Shown piece after piece: positions 54,501 through 62,070 of a stretch of DNA of 64,000 bases. The position numbers and the translations under genes are program-made. Source of the stretch: Micromonospora chokoriensis (GTDB lineage Bacteria > Actinomycetota > Actinomycetes > Mycobacteriales > Micromonosporaceae); contig NZ_JOAN01000001.1 in the NCBI RefSeq assembly GCF_000718555.1, positions 186,001-250,000 on the forward strand, written 5' to 3'. The notes beneath the pieces are model-generated. The model ran no database searches and had not been told where the DNA came from. It saw nothing but the letters and a program-made list of their open reading frames with translations. Within the stretch, counting starts at the first letter, position 1; each line of letters starts with the position of its first letter.

Positions 54501-56536
54501 AGCCCACTGACGTCGAAACGGTCGAGGAGCAGGCGATCTGGTCGGCCGCGTACCGCGACCAGATGCAGTGGATCGCGGACAACGCGGCCAGCCGCAAGAT
54601 CGCGTACGCCGCGCACACCGGCGACGTCATCGAGAACGACTACTACGACCCGCTGGCCACCAACCCGGACGGCTCGCTGAAGCGGCCCGGTCTGCACGAG
54701 CAGGTCGAGAAGGAACTGGCCGCCGCCTCCGGCTTCCAGAAGATCCTCGACGACAATGGTGTCGTCAACCAGGTCATCGCGGGTAACCACGACGACCAGT
54801 TGGGTGCCGAGACGGGCCCCACCTCCCGGTTCAGCCGGACCTTCAGCTCGGACCGGTACTACCAGACGGCGAACGCCTGGCCGAAGGGGACCGAGTACCA
54901 CGCGTGGGACGAGGCGACCAAGGCCGACGGCACCGTCACGCCCGGTAAGGACAACCAGAACAACTACCTGCTCTTCTCCGCCGGTGGCCTGGACTTCGTC
55001 GCGGTCGGCCTCTCGTACGGGGTCACGCCGGCCGAGGCCAAGTGGGCTGACTCGATCTTCAAGCGGTACAAGGACCGCAACGGGATCCTGCTCTCCCACG
55101 ACTACCTGAAGCCCTCGGTCAACCCGGACGGACGGGGTGCGGACCTCTCCGCGCCGGACGGCTCGCCGCTCTTCAAGCAGGTCGTCGAGGTCAATCCGAA
55201 CGTGTTCCTGGTCCTCGCCGGTCACGAGCACGGCGTCGGCACCAACCTGAAGTCGAAGATCGGCGTCACCGTCAGCCACGACGTCGTCGAGCTGCTGGCG
55301 GACTACCAGTTCTACACGGTCACCGCCGCCGAACTCTGGCCGAAGCAGGTCGCCGCCGACGGCACCATCGACGTCAACGGTGACGGCACCCCGGACCACA
55401 AGGCCACCGACCGGTTGCAGTTCGGGGCGAGCTTCCTGCGCCTGCTGCAGTTCGACGTGGACCGGGCCGAGATGCACATCGACACGTACTCGCCGTTCCT
55501 GAAGAACTTCGGGGCGACCGAGTACGACATCCGCCAGGACGGCAGCCAGCCCAAGCCGCGGTACAACGGCTCGGAGGACAACCTGACCCTGCCGGTGGAC
55601 CTCACCACCCGCAAGACGTCGTTCAGCACCGACTCGCTCGCCGCGTACGTGCCGTCCGGCACGGTCGGCACCGACGAGGTGACCTCGAACGGTGTCGCCA
55701 CCACGACCTGGGACAAGCTCCTGCCGGGCACCTCGTACGGCTGGATCGTCTCGGCGAAGAGCGCCGACGGTGGCGAGGCGGTGGCCCAGCCGGCCGTGTT
55801 CCGCACCGCCAAGCAGGTCCCGACGATGACCGTCACCGCCGCCGGAACCAACTGGGGCACCGCGGCGACGGTAACCGTGAAGGTTGCCGCCGGCAGCACC
55901 CCGGTCACCGGCGCGGTGGAGTTGCGCGAGGGCACGACCGTCCGCGGCTCGACCACTGTCACCAACGGGACCGCGACGTTCACCCTCCCGGTGGGCCTTG
56001 CGGGCGGCCAGCACCCGCTTACCGCGTCGTACCCGGGCAGTGAGCACCTCACGCCGGTGCAGGCCACCACCGTCCTGACGGTGAACCTGCCAGCGGAGTG
56101 GAGTTCGTCGACGGTCTACAACGACGGCGACAAGGTGACCTACCAGGGGCGGGTCTTCCGGGCCTCCTGGTACACCAAGAACCAGAAGCCGGGCGCCGAC
56201 GCCAACGGCGCATGGCAGGAAATCGCCATGACCGAGGACGGTACGGCGATCTGGACCGCGTCTCGGGTCTTCAACTCGGGTGAGTTCGCCATGTACGACG
56301 GCAAGAAGTGGCGGGCCCAGTGGTACACCCGCAACCAGAAGCCGGGCGACCGCAACGGCTCCTGGGAGGAGATCGCCCCCACCCCGCCGGACAACAGCCC
56401 GGCGGCCTGGACGCTCACCAAGGTCTACAACGCCGGCGACCGGGTGTCCTTCAAGGGCCACGTGTACGAGGCGAAGTGGTGGACCCGCGGCCAGGAGCCG
56501 GGTGACAAGAACGGCCCCTGGAAGCTGATCAAGTAA
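51551..56536 (+). CDS. Large secreted metallophosphoesterase with three internal repeats and three chitin-binding-type domains
   Basis: The 1661-residue protein begins with a signal peptide (RRKRTRGVLSAVALILIAG...) behind AAGGAG. Three tandem units of about 150 residues (roughly coded at 51848-52260, 52560-52980, 53038-53440) share a C-x-N/D-x-DDF/Y-x-L site and GDGTC. An Ig-like domain follows (about 53570-53820). The phosphoesterase core at about 54415-55320 has HFTDTQY, HTGDVIENDYY, AGNHDD, LLSHDY and LAGHEHG, so both metals should be bound. FN3/Ig-like domains come next, then three 40-residue CBM5/12-type units (56098-56535) with the pattern WxxxxVYxxGDxVxxxGxxxxAxWxT. It is likely bound to chitin or the wall while releasing phosphate. 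Confidence 0.85.
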   Translation: MTHETRARRKRTRGVLSAVALILIAGPATALNPTLAGAQAAPTSGNTPLINLSSGQNVEGKLPVVVEPVTENDSVTTLAVDGDKIGADKTAGTAHFAFEMGGNGTEARYRNYLTVNAHTAEADRVYLPDIAGGQVGTLDFPGDWLRPGANTVTVHAGANWVDSTTKTAVGYEELPNGEGGRCPNYDDYALSSISLSLLGVVADGEQNLFSYNFGDGTCGTSAKLLNQDLTFVISGEPGSTSGLRTDLDTTKLTNGTHTVSATTQSGAKTSVTVDVNNAPAGAAVVTPGDGARVRGTRPVIAALPSGGKDHVESLAIDDKPAENAEALATGTATLGLTVAAGNSVEARYHNYALVNGHRVDLGGDYGATGTEDVKLAFPTRFLHLGDNVIEIRTGDYNGTLNGATCANHDDFTLTRAATSLTLSTAGTVTAGATYIVTTAGTTVTKAETTAATLVLGDGTCAANKDAELHFTIADAPTTRTVDTLGSGGDAHLKVFVGGNGSDNGYDNKVLINGIPLEIGMWEKEVADLAFPNEWLVPGVNAVEFVAGNDHGSAKPGGCDNFDDFTLRDFQLLPTGAKATQLTRSIAQTTVTIGSASYPAGSQVTTSIGDGTCGSSYNGVLTKMVLFDVTAQDGSALSALGKRADVDTTSIADGPHTIKAVVGDKTSTRRFTTDNTAPEIESSVPAAGQRLTSTVALNVKIKDATGVVGTPVITLDGTAVKQGDQIGHGLPAGQHTIALTATDALGNTATREVRFSSASIPDVPTELNSTVKGTDPLSAELSARIPGAEGVGLTATFTKADVVLPTAGYQGEAADVPTTLDVQHDKSVDVTSLRPLDGATIDTPSTRGVIFQRYDLPLGATKQEPTLRWSGTIDPARIVALRAWNPATGKWVVLTSSRGQAGNETVLTAPVEAGYRDGGVVHVLVTGEDPFADDLSPHDSTAQNDKDRFEDPASYDFSLAHFTDTQYVTEGAAGGSYDDFDGKAEPTDVETVEEQAIWSAAYRDQMQWIADNAASRKIAYAAHTGDVIENDYYDPLATNPDGSLKRPGLHEQVEKELAAASGFQKILDDNGVVNQVIAGNHDDQLGAETGPTSRFSRTFSSDRYYQTANAWPKGTEYHAWDEATKADGTVTPGKDNQNNYLLFSAGGLDFVAVGLSYGVTPAEAKWADSIFKRYKDRNGILLSHDYLKPSVNPDGRGADLSAPDGSPLFKQVVEVNPNVFLVLAGHEHGVGTNLKSKIGVTVSHDVVELLADYQFYTVTAAELWPKQVAADGTIDVNGDGTPDHKATDRLQFGASFLRLLQFDVDRAEMHIDTYSPFLKNFGATEYDIRQDGSQPKPRYNGSEDNLTLPVDLTTRKTSFSTDSLAAYVPSGTVGTDEVTSNGVATTTWDKLLPGTSYGWIVSAKSADGGEAVAQPAVFRTAKQVPTMTVTAAGTNWGTAATVTVKVAAGSTPVTGAVELREGTTVRGSTTVTNGTATFTLPVGLAGGQHPLTASYPGSEHLTPVQATTVLTVNLPAEWSSSTVYNDGDKVTYQGRVFRASWYTKNQKPGADANGAWQEIAMTEDGTAIWTASRVFNSGEFAMYDGKKWRAQWYTRNQKPGDRNGSWEEIAPTPPDNSPAAWTLTKVYNAGDRVSFKGHVYEAKWWTRGQEPGDKNGPWKLIK

Positions 56537-56606
56537 TCAGGTTCGCGTAACGCCGGCCCGGGACCGACTCTGGTCCCGGGCCGGTGCGCACTCCCGGCCC
56601 TGCACG

Positions 56607-56684
56607 TTGATCGGCTCGGCTTTCGTGAAACCGGGGTGTCAACGTGCCTCGGACACCGCGACTTCCAGAAAGCCGAGTCGATCA
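56607..56684. repeat. 78-bp palindromic element, copy 1
   Basis: Outer arms begin TTGATCGGCTCGGCTTTC and end GAAAGCCGAGTCGATCA. Inner arms GGGGTGTC and GGACACC form a second stem. It is the first of three copies in 2.4 kb and lies after the large phosphoesterase gene. Confidence 0.85.
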
Positions 56685-56818
56685 GAGCCGCGCGGGGGCA
56701 TCACCCGTCCGGTGGAGGCCATCCGTTCCGCCCGCTCTCACGTTTGCCCTGCTCCTACGCTTCGCCGGAGGCAGGCGCGGGTGGGGTGCCGGCCACTTTC
56801 GACACCGGCGGAGGGCAG

Positions 56819-57547
56819 ATGGCGTCGAGGCGTACACCTCGGGTTGTGGTTGCGGCGGTGGCCGGCGGCCTGTTCGCCCTCGGTGTGGTCGCGCCGGGTC
56901 CGGCGGCGGCGCCACTGCCCCGCGCGGCCCAGGCCGACGGCCCTACGGCCCCCGACCCGCGTGAGCCGCGCCCGCCGCTGCTACCGCCGGACTTCCAGGG
57001 CACCGGCCGGTACATCGTGCGGGACCTCGGCATCGACGTGCCGTTCAGCTGGCAGGGCCGGGACGGCAACAGCCAGATGACCGCCGGCGGCCCGGACCAC
57101 CCGATCTGGTTCACGAACCTGATCTACGAGAACACGCTCTACACGCTCACCTACAAGTGGCCGAACATCCCGCTCTTCCCGCCCCGCGCGTGCAGCAAGG
57201 TCCCCGGTTTCTTCAACCGGCAGATCTTCAACGACAAGCTGAAGACCGCCCGCTACGTGGGGCCGGAGATCCTGCAGGGCGCCAAGGAAAAGGACCGGCA
57301 CGTCGACCACTGGCGGGTCGGGGTCGTCGGAGGTTCCACCGTGCCGGGCGAGTTCTTCCGGTTCCCGATCGCGCTCGGCGACATCTACGTCGACCAGCAC
57401 GACCCGAGCCGCTGGTGGCAGGTGTTGCAGTTCGGCCTGCAGAACCTCTTCGACCCGGAGCTGGACGAGTGGTTCACGATGGACACCTTCGACCACCGCC
57501 CCGGCGAGGTCACCCTCCCCGACCGCTGCCCACCCCCCACGTCCTGA
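56819..57547 (+). CDS. Secreted protein of unknown function
   Basis: The 242 residues begin with a signal peptide (RRTPRVVVAAVAGGLFALGV) and an Ala/Pro-rich linker. A compact domain follows with many aromatic residues and Cys only at the ends (RACSKVPGFFNRQIF; DRCPPP). No family is recognised. The ATG follows CGGAGG. It is flanked by palindromic copies 1 and 2. Confidence 0.65.
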   Translation: MASRRTPRVVVAAVAGGLFALGVVAPGPAAAPLPRAAQADGPTAPDPREPRPPLLPPDFQGTGRYIVRDLGIDVPFSWQGRDGNSQMTAGGPDHPIWFTNLIYENTLYTLTYKWPNIPLFPPRACSKVPGFFNRQIFNDKLKTARYVGPEILQGAKEKDRHVDHWRVGVVGGSTVPGEFFRFPIALGDIYVDQHDPSRWWQVLQFGLQNLFDPELDEWFTMDTFDHRPGEVTLPDRCPPPTS

Positions 57548-57559
57548 CGTCGGGGCCTC

Positions 57560-57638
57560 TTGATCGACTCGCTTTTCATGAAACTGGGGTGTCAGCGTGC
57601 CCCGGACGTCCCGACTTCCTGAAGGCCGAGTCGATCAA
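57560..57638. repeat. 78-bp palindromic element, copy 2
   Basis: Starts TTGATCGACTCGCTTTTCAT, ends GGCCGAGTCGATCAA. It begins 12 bases after the secreted protein stop. The terminal TGATC supplies the stop codon of the minus-strand gene at 57635-57898. Confidence 0.85.
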
Positions 57639-57898
57639 CGGCCGTTTGGCCGCGTTCGGCTTGAGCAGGGCGACAGGTGGTCGGCGGGAAGGGCACACCG
57701 CGCGCTGCCGGGCAGCGGCCGGTCAGAGAAGACCCAATGTCGTACGCCCTGCTGGTCCTCGGCCGAGACGGTGACCCCGCCGGGCTCGACCCGTGCGCTT
57801 AGCCGGACCAACACGCGAGCGGCGGTACGCGCGAAGATCCGAGCGCGCAGCAGATCCGGCGCGGTGATCGGCAGGTGGATCACCCAACGCTCGCTCAT
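57635..57898 (-). CDS. Small conserved-looking hypothetical protein
   Basis: An 87-residue product beginning SERWVIHLPITAPDLLRARI, Arg-rich with one predicted beta segment (GGVTVSAEDQQGVRHWVF) and two Cys in the tail. Codon use is normal for the strain. The ATG at 57898 is preferred over 57910. Its TGA is provided by the repeat element copy 2, so the tail may have been reset by insertion of the repeat. Confidence 0.55.
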   Translation of the reverse strand: MSERWVIHLPITAPDLLRARIFARTAARVLVRLSARVEPGGVTVSAEDQQGVRHWVFSDRPLPGSARCALPADHLSPCSSRTRPNGR

Positions 57899-58071
57899 CG
57901 GTGGCGGCACCGTTCGCGGATCTGCCGGGGCTGCGGCGGCTCTGCCCGCCCTCTCGTCGGCCGGCCCGGTCGCGGGGTTTTCGTCGCGGAGTCCAAGTCC
58001 ACCCGGCGTTGACCAGGCTCGTCGGTCTTGCGTCAGAATCCGATTCGGGTCTTCTCCGTTGCCTGGAGTGC

Positions 58072-58719
58072 TCAGCCTTGGAGCCGTTGCGCCCAGTAGA
58101 CCTGCCCGTCCGGCCCTAGGTAGACCAGGGCCAACAGCAGGTCGGACATCCCCACCGGCGCGGTGGCTATCGTCGGCTTCCGAGCAGCATCAGCCAAGTA
58201 CGGAAAGCGCGCGACGAATGTCAGTGGCGAGGCCGTCTCGTCGAACACGCCAAGTCTGTTGCCGTTGCTCCGCCACTCGTGGTCTCCGACCTTGACATCG
58301 CCCGCACCTCGTAGCCAGGCATAGCGTTCGGCGATCCTGTTCTCGACGCCAGCGCTGCCGAGGCTGACGGCCTCCTGCGGAGCGGAGACGCCGAAGTCGT
58401 TCGGCTTGCGGTTGGTGCGCTTGTCGATGAGGAACACCGCGAAGTAGCCACCATCGAGTGGCTCAGGAGGCGGCTGCCAGGCGACCCGGCCCAGCACCAG
58501 CTGGTCGCGTTCGTCGGAGGCCAGTGGCGCGTGGGTCTTCTCGCCGAGCGCAGCCTGCGCCTCCGCATGGCTGACGAGGCTGAGCGAGGACGTGATGGCC
58601 AAGGCTTCCGGGCCGTATGGCGGGTGGTTGTGAGTCCATCGCCAGGCGGCCAATCCTGCTACCGCCACGACAGCTGTCACGACGACCGCCAGGGGCGACC
58701 GAATCCTCCGCCACGACAT
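58072..58719 (-). CDS. Membrane-anchored hypothetical protein
   Basis: The 215 residues have one N-terminal hydrophobic segment (SPLAVVVTAVVAVAGLAAW) with a short cytoplasmic Arg-rich start, and an extracellular domain of about 180 residues. No family is recognised. It ends 173 bases past the start of the small gene at 57898. Nothing coding is seen between them. Confidence 0.6.
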   Translation of the reverse strand: MSWRRIRSPLAVVVTAVVAVAGLAAWRWTHNHPPYGPEALAITSSLSLVSHAEAQAALGEKTHAPLASDERDQLVLGRVAWQPPPEPLDGGYFAVFLIDKRTNRKPNDFGVSAPQEAVSLGSAGVENRIAERYAWLRGAGDVKVGDHEWRSNGNRLGVFDETASPLTFVARFPYLADAARKPTIATAPVGMSDLLLALVYLGPDGQVYWAQRLQG

Positions 58720-58879
58720 GCGCGTCAGTGAACCATGCGATGACCACGATCGGCAGGTGCCGCCGGGCCGCCGCCAACGCGGAGCCTCGGCGTCCCTGTG
58801 CCACGGACCCGGCCGATTCGTCTACGACATCAGCTCCACAGTGAGCGCGAGAGAAACCACATCCCCGTGCTCACCGCAC

Positions 58880-58957
58880 TGATCAACTCGGCTTTCGGGA
58901 AACCGGGGCATCAACCTGCCCCGGACACCGCGACTTCCTGAAAACCGAGTCGATCAA
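58880..58957. repeat. 78-bp palindromic element, copy 3
   Basis: Begins TGATCAACTCGGCTTTC and ends CCGAGTCGATCAA. The centre reads CCCCGGACACCGCGACTTCC, as in copy 1. It lies 15 bases after the XPB-like stop on the opposite strand view, between two minus-strand genes. Confidence 0.85.
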
Positions 58958-58972
58958 CGCACGTGAGCGGGG

Positions 58973-60652
58973 TCAGTCGAAGGACGGCAGGGATGGGCCG
59001 AGGACGTCGTCGGCGTCGATGATCTTGTAGGCGTACCCCTGCTCGGCGAGGAAGCGCTGCCGGTGTGCCGCGTACTCCGTGTCGATCGTGTCCCGGGACA
59101 CCACGGTGTAGAAGTGCGCCTGCCGGCCGTCGGCCTTCGGGCGCAACACCCGACCCAGCCGCTGCGCCTCCTCCTGGCGTGACCCGAACGTGCCGGACAC
59201 CTGGATCGCCACCGCCACCTCGGGCAGGTCGATGGAGAAGTTGCCGACCTTGGAGATCACCAGGGTGCGCAGCTCACCGGAGCGGAACGCGTCGAAGAGC
59301 CGCTCCCGCTCCTTGTTGGTGGTCGAGCCCTGGATGATCGGCGCGTCGAGGTATTCGCCGAGCTGGTGCAGCTGATCGATGTACGCGCCGATCACCAGCA
59401 CCTGGTCGTCCGGGTGCTGGTCGACAAGCGCCTTGACCACCGGCAGCTTGGTGCGGGCGGTCGCCGCCATTCGGTAACGCTCCTCCGCCTCCGCGGTGGC
59501 GTACGACATCCGCTCCGCGTCGGTAAGCGTCACCCGGACCTCGGTGCAGTCGGCCGGGGCGATCCAGCCCTGCGACTCGATGTCCTTCCACGGCGCGTCG
59601 TACCGCTTCGGGCCGATCAGGCTGAACACGTCACCCTCGCGGCCGTCCTCGCGTACCAGAGTCGCAGTGAGGCCCAGCCGGCGGCGGGCCTGGAGGTCCG
59701 CGGTGAACCGGAAGATCGGCGCGGGCAGCAGGTGCACCTCGTCGTAGACGACCAGGCCCCAGTCGCGGGCCCCGAACAGGTCCAGGTGGGTGAACGCGCC
59801 GCCGCGCCGCGAGGTGAGCACCTGGTACGTGGCGATGGTGACCGGGCGGATCTCCTTGCGCTCGCCGGAGTACTCGCCGATCTCCTCCTCGGTCAGCGAC
59901 GTGCGCGCGATCAGCTCCCGCTTCCACTGCCGGCCGGCGACCGTGTTGGTGACCAGGATCAGCGTGGTCGCCTTCGCCTCGGCCATCGCCGCCGCGCCGA
60001 CCATGGTCTTGCCGGCGCCGCAGGGCAGCACCACCACACCAGACCCGCCGGCCCAGAACGCCTCGACGGCCTCCCGCTGGTACGACCGCAGCGTCCACGG
60101 CTTGCGCCCGTCCTTGCCGGCCTCGGCCAGCTCGATCGGGTGCGCCTCACCGTCGACGTAACCGGCCAGGTCCTCCGCCGGCCAACCCAGCTTGAGCAGC
60201 GCCTGCTTGAGCCGGCCACGCTCGGACGGGTGCACCCGGATGGTGTCGTCGTCGATCTTGTCGCCGAGCATCCCGGCGAGCTTCTTGCTCTTCGCCACCT
60301 CGATCAGCACGAGCCGGTCCAGTGCGCGCAGCACCAGCCCGTACGCCGGGTCGTTGGCGAGCTGGAGCCGGCCGTACCGGTCCATCGTCTCGGCCACGTC
60401 CACCAGCAGCGCGTGCGGCACCGGGTAGCGGGAGTATTTGATCAGCGAGTCGACGACACCCTCGGCGTCGTGCCCCGCCGCGCGGGCGTTCCACAGACCC
60501 AGCGGGGTCAGCCGGTAGGTGTGCACGTGCTCCGGCGAGCGTTCCAGCTCCGCGAACGGCGCGATGGCCATCCGGCAGGCCTGCGCGTCGGGGTGGTCGA
60601 TCTCCAGCAGCAGGGTCTTGTCCGACTGCACGATCAGTGGTCCACCGCTCAC
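58973..60652 (-). CDS. XPB-like DNA repair helicase
   Basis: A 559-residue superfamily 2 helicase of the XPB type. The N-terminal damage-recognition-like region is followed by VVVLPCGAGKT (Walker A, about 207-216), VVYDEVHLLPA (DEVH), GLTATLVREDGREGD (motif III and the RED loop) and the C-terminal helicase half with RLGRVLRPK (motif VI). Actinobacterial XPB enzymes unwind 3'-5' and are linked to repair. The gene usually lies near the helicase-associated protein seen at 62071. Confidence 0.92.
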   Translation of the reverse strand: MSGGPLIVQSDKTLLLEIDHPDAQACRMAIAPFAELERSPEHVHTYRLTPLGLWNARAAGHDAEGVVDSLIKYSRYPVPHALLVDVAETMDRYGRLQLANDPAYGLVLRALDRLVLIEVAKSKKLAGMLGDKIDDDTIRVHPSERGRLKQALLKLGWPAEDLAGYVDGEAHPIELAEAGKDGRKPWTLRSYQREAVEAFWAGGSGVVVLPCGAGKTMVGAAAMAEAKATTLILVTNTVAGRQWKRELIARTSLTEEEIGEYSGERKEIRPVTIATYQVLTSRRGGAFTHLDLFGARDWGLVVYDEVHLLPAPIFRFTADLQARRRLGLTATLVREDGREGDVFSLIGPKRYDAPWKDIESQGWIAPADCTEVRVTLTDAERMSYATAEAEERYRMAATARTKLPVVKALVDQHPDDQVLVIGAYIDQLHQLGEYLDAPIIQGSTTNKERERLFDAFRSGELRTLVISKVGNFSIDLPEVAVAIQVSGTFGSRQEEAQRLGRVLRPKADGRQAHFYTVVSRDTIDTEYAAHRQRFLAEQGYAYKIIDADDVLGPSLPSFD

Positions 60653-60788
60653 GCCAGCGTCCTCTCCTCGGTTGGCCGACCATCCAGTGTTGCACGATCC
60701 GGGATGGCGGAAGAAAGATGCTCACCGGCCGCAACCGTGACGGCACTCACGAACGTCTAGTAAAGGGACGACTGTCAGGGGAGGTCGC

Positions 60789-61679
60789 ATGAAGCAACTC
60801 CGGCTCACTTCCCGGCTGGTCGCCCTTGTGGTGGTCGTGCTGGTCGGCGCGGGTGCGTGCGCGTTCGATCCGCAGTCCGGCGGGAGTGGTGGCGGGGGAG
60901 CCGCCCCAGCCGGTGCGGCGGAACAGGCAACGGGGGCGAGCGACACGTCCGGGCCCGACCAGCGCGGCCGGCCCACTCCCGCTGCGCCAACCCCGAAACC
61001 AACCCCGAAACCCTCCCGCAAACCCACGCCGAAGCCGACCCGCACCGCACCAACCCCGACCCCCAGCACCGGTACGCCGACCGTCGCCGGCTGCCCCCAG
61101 GGCCAGCACCAGCGCGCGGTGGAGACCTACCTGGCCCGGTTGGGCGGGTTCGGGGCGGTGACCGTGGACGGTCGCCAGTCCGCCGCCGACTGCGCCGCGA
61201 TCAAGAAGTTCCAGAAGAGGTACGGCATTCGCCCCGTCGAGGGTCGCGCCGGACCGACCACCCTCGACGTGGCCCAGCGCCTCGCCACCACCGACCCGGG
61301 CCGCTGCAAGGCCGGCACGGGCACCACGTTCTGCGTGGACCTGACCCGGCAGACCGTCTGGGCGGTCCGCGGCGGCAAAGTGATCATGGGCCCGACGGTG
61401 ACCCGCACCGGCATGTCCGGCTACCGCACCCCGGCCGGCACGTACACCATCAACTACCGCAACCCCAAGGAGTGGTCCGACCCGTACGAGGTGTGGCTGC
61501 CGTACTGGCAGCACTTCACCCAGGGGATGGGCTTCCACGAGACCACCACCTACCTGCACGACAAGTCGATCGGCTCGCACGGGTGCGTCAACCTCCTGCA
61601 CGCCGACGCCGTCCGGATGTGGGAGCTGGGAAAGGTCGGCACCCGGGTGGTGCTGATCGGCCGACGCCCCGGCACCTGA
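60789..61679 (+). CDS. L,D-transpeptidase with a peptidoglycan-binding domain
   Basis: The 296 residues start with a signal sequence (RLVALVVVVLVGAGACAFDP) whose Cys might be lipidated, although the lipobox is weak. A Pro/Lys/Thr-rich linker (about 62-95), a peptidoglycan-binding domain (about 100-160) and a YkuD domain follow. The catalytic Cys266 lies in SHGCVNL. It forms 3-3 cross-links in the cell wall outside the membrane. It sits in a single-gene unit divergent from the XPB-like gene. Confidence 0.92.
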   Translation: MKQLRLTSRLVALVVVVLVGAGACAFDPQSGGSGGGGAAPAGAAEQATGASDTSGPDQRGRPTPAAPTPKPTPKPSRKPTPKPTRTAPTPTPSTGTPTVAGCPQGQHQRAVETYLARLGGFGAVTVDGRQSAADCAAIKKFQKRYGIRPVEGRAGPTTLDVAQRLATTDPGRCKAGTGTTFCVDLTRQTVWAVRGGKVIMGPTVTRTGMSGYRTPAGTYTINYRNPKEWSDPYEVWLPYWQHFTQGMGFHETTTYLHDKSIGSHGCVNLLHADAVRMWELGKVGTRVVLIGRRPGT

Positions 61680-61776
61680 GCGACACGGAGCGAATCGCGG
61701 CGGTAACCCCCTGTCCGACCGGACTTTCGAGTGTCACGCTGGGAGTCCAGGGCCGGACCGGGCGGGGAGGCTGGGT

Positions 61777-62040
61777 ATGACGGTCGACCGTGACGTGATC
61801 GCGGAGCATGAGCAAGCACCACCCGACGAGGTGTCCCGCGCGACCGTGATCGCGTACGCCATCGCGGCGACGCTCCTGGTCGGATGGTTCCTCTTCGGCT
61901 GGCTGGTGCTGCAGCAGGGCTTCATCGACTCGGTCGGGGAGTCCGCCGGCGCCGGCTTCGCACTACTGCTGATCATCTCGGTGGTCGGCACCGTACGCCG
62001 CAGCCGCAGCCGCAGCCGCAGCCGCAGCCGTCGTCGCTGA
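61777..62040 (+). CDS. Small membrane protein with an Arg-Ser repeat tail
   Basis: An 87-residue protein with two hydrophobic segments (VIAYAIAATLLVGWFLFGWL and AGFALLLIISVVGTV) and a C-terminal tail RRSRSRSRSRSRRR that must lie inside the cell. The tail is coded by five copies of CAGCCG (62001-62030). No family is recognised. Convergent with the helicase-associated gene. Confidence 0.7.
   Translation: MTVDRDVIAEHEQAPPDEVSRATVIAYAIAATLLVGWFLFGWLVLQQGFIDSVGESAGAGFALLLIISVVGTVRRSRSRSRSRSRRR
62001..62030 (+). repeat. Hexanucleotide repeat (CAGCCG)x5
   Basis: Five perfect tandem copies code for the Arg-Ser tail of the small membrane protein. Such repeats change copy number by slippage, so the tail length may vary between strains without a frameshift. 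Confidence 0.85.
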
Positions 62041-62070
62041 CCGACCGCACCCGCGCGGCGGCGCTGTCGG

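Noticed and set aside
51533..56461. 1642-codon open frame opposite the large phosphoesterase
   Set aside because: Long antisense open frames are expected in GC-rich genes. It has Arg/Gly-rich low-complexity composition and no signal peptide or ribosome binding site.
57901..58119. 72-codon forward ORF between small genes
   Set aside because: Composition is Arg/Pro/Ser-rich, there is no ribosome binding site, and it overlaps the end of the membrane-anchored protein gene on the other strand.
62001..62030. CRISPR-like or array repeat
   Set aside because: The six-base units are contiguous with no spacers. It is a coding microsatellite.
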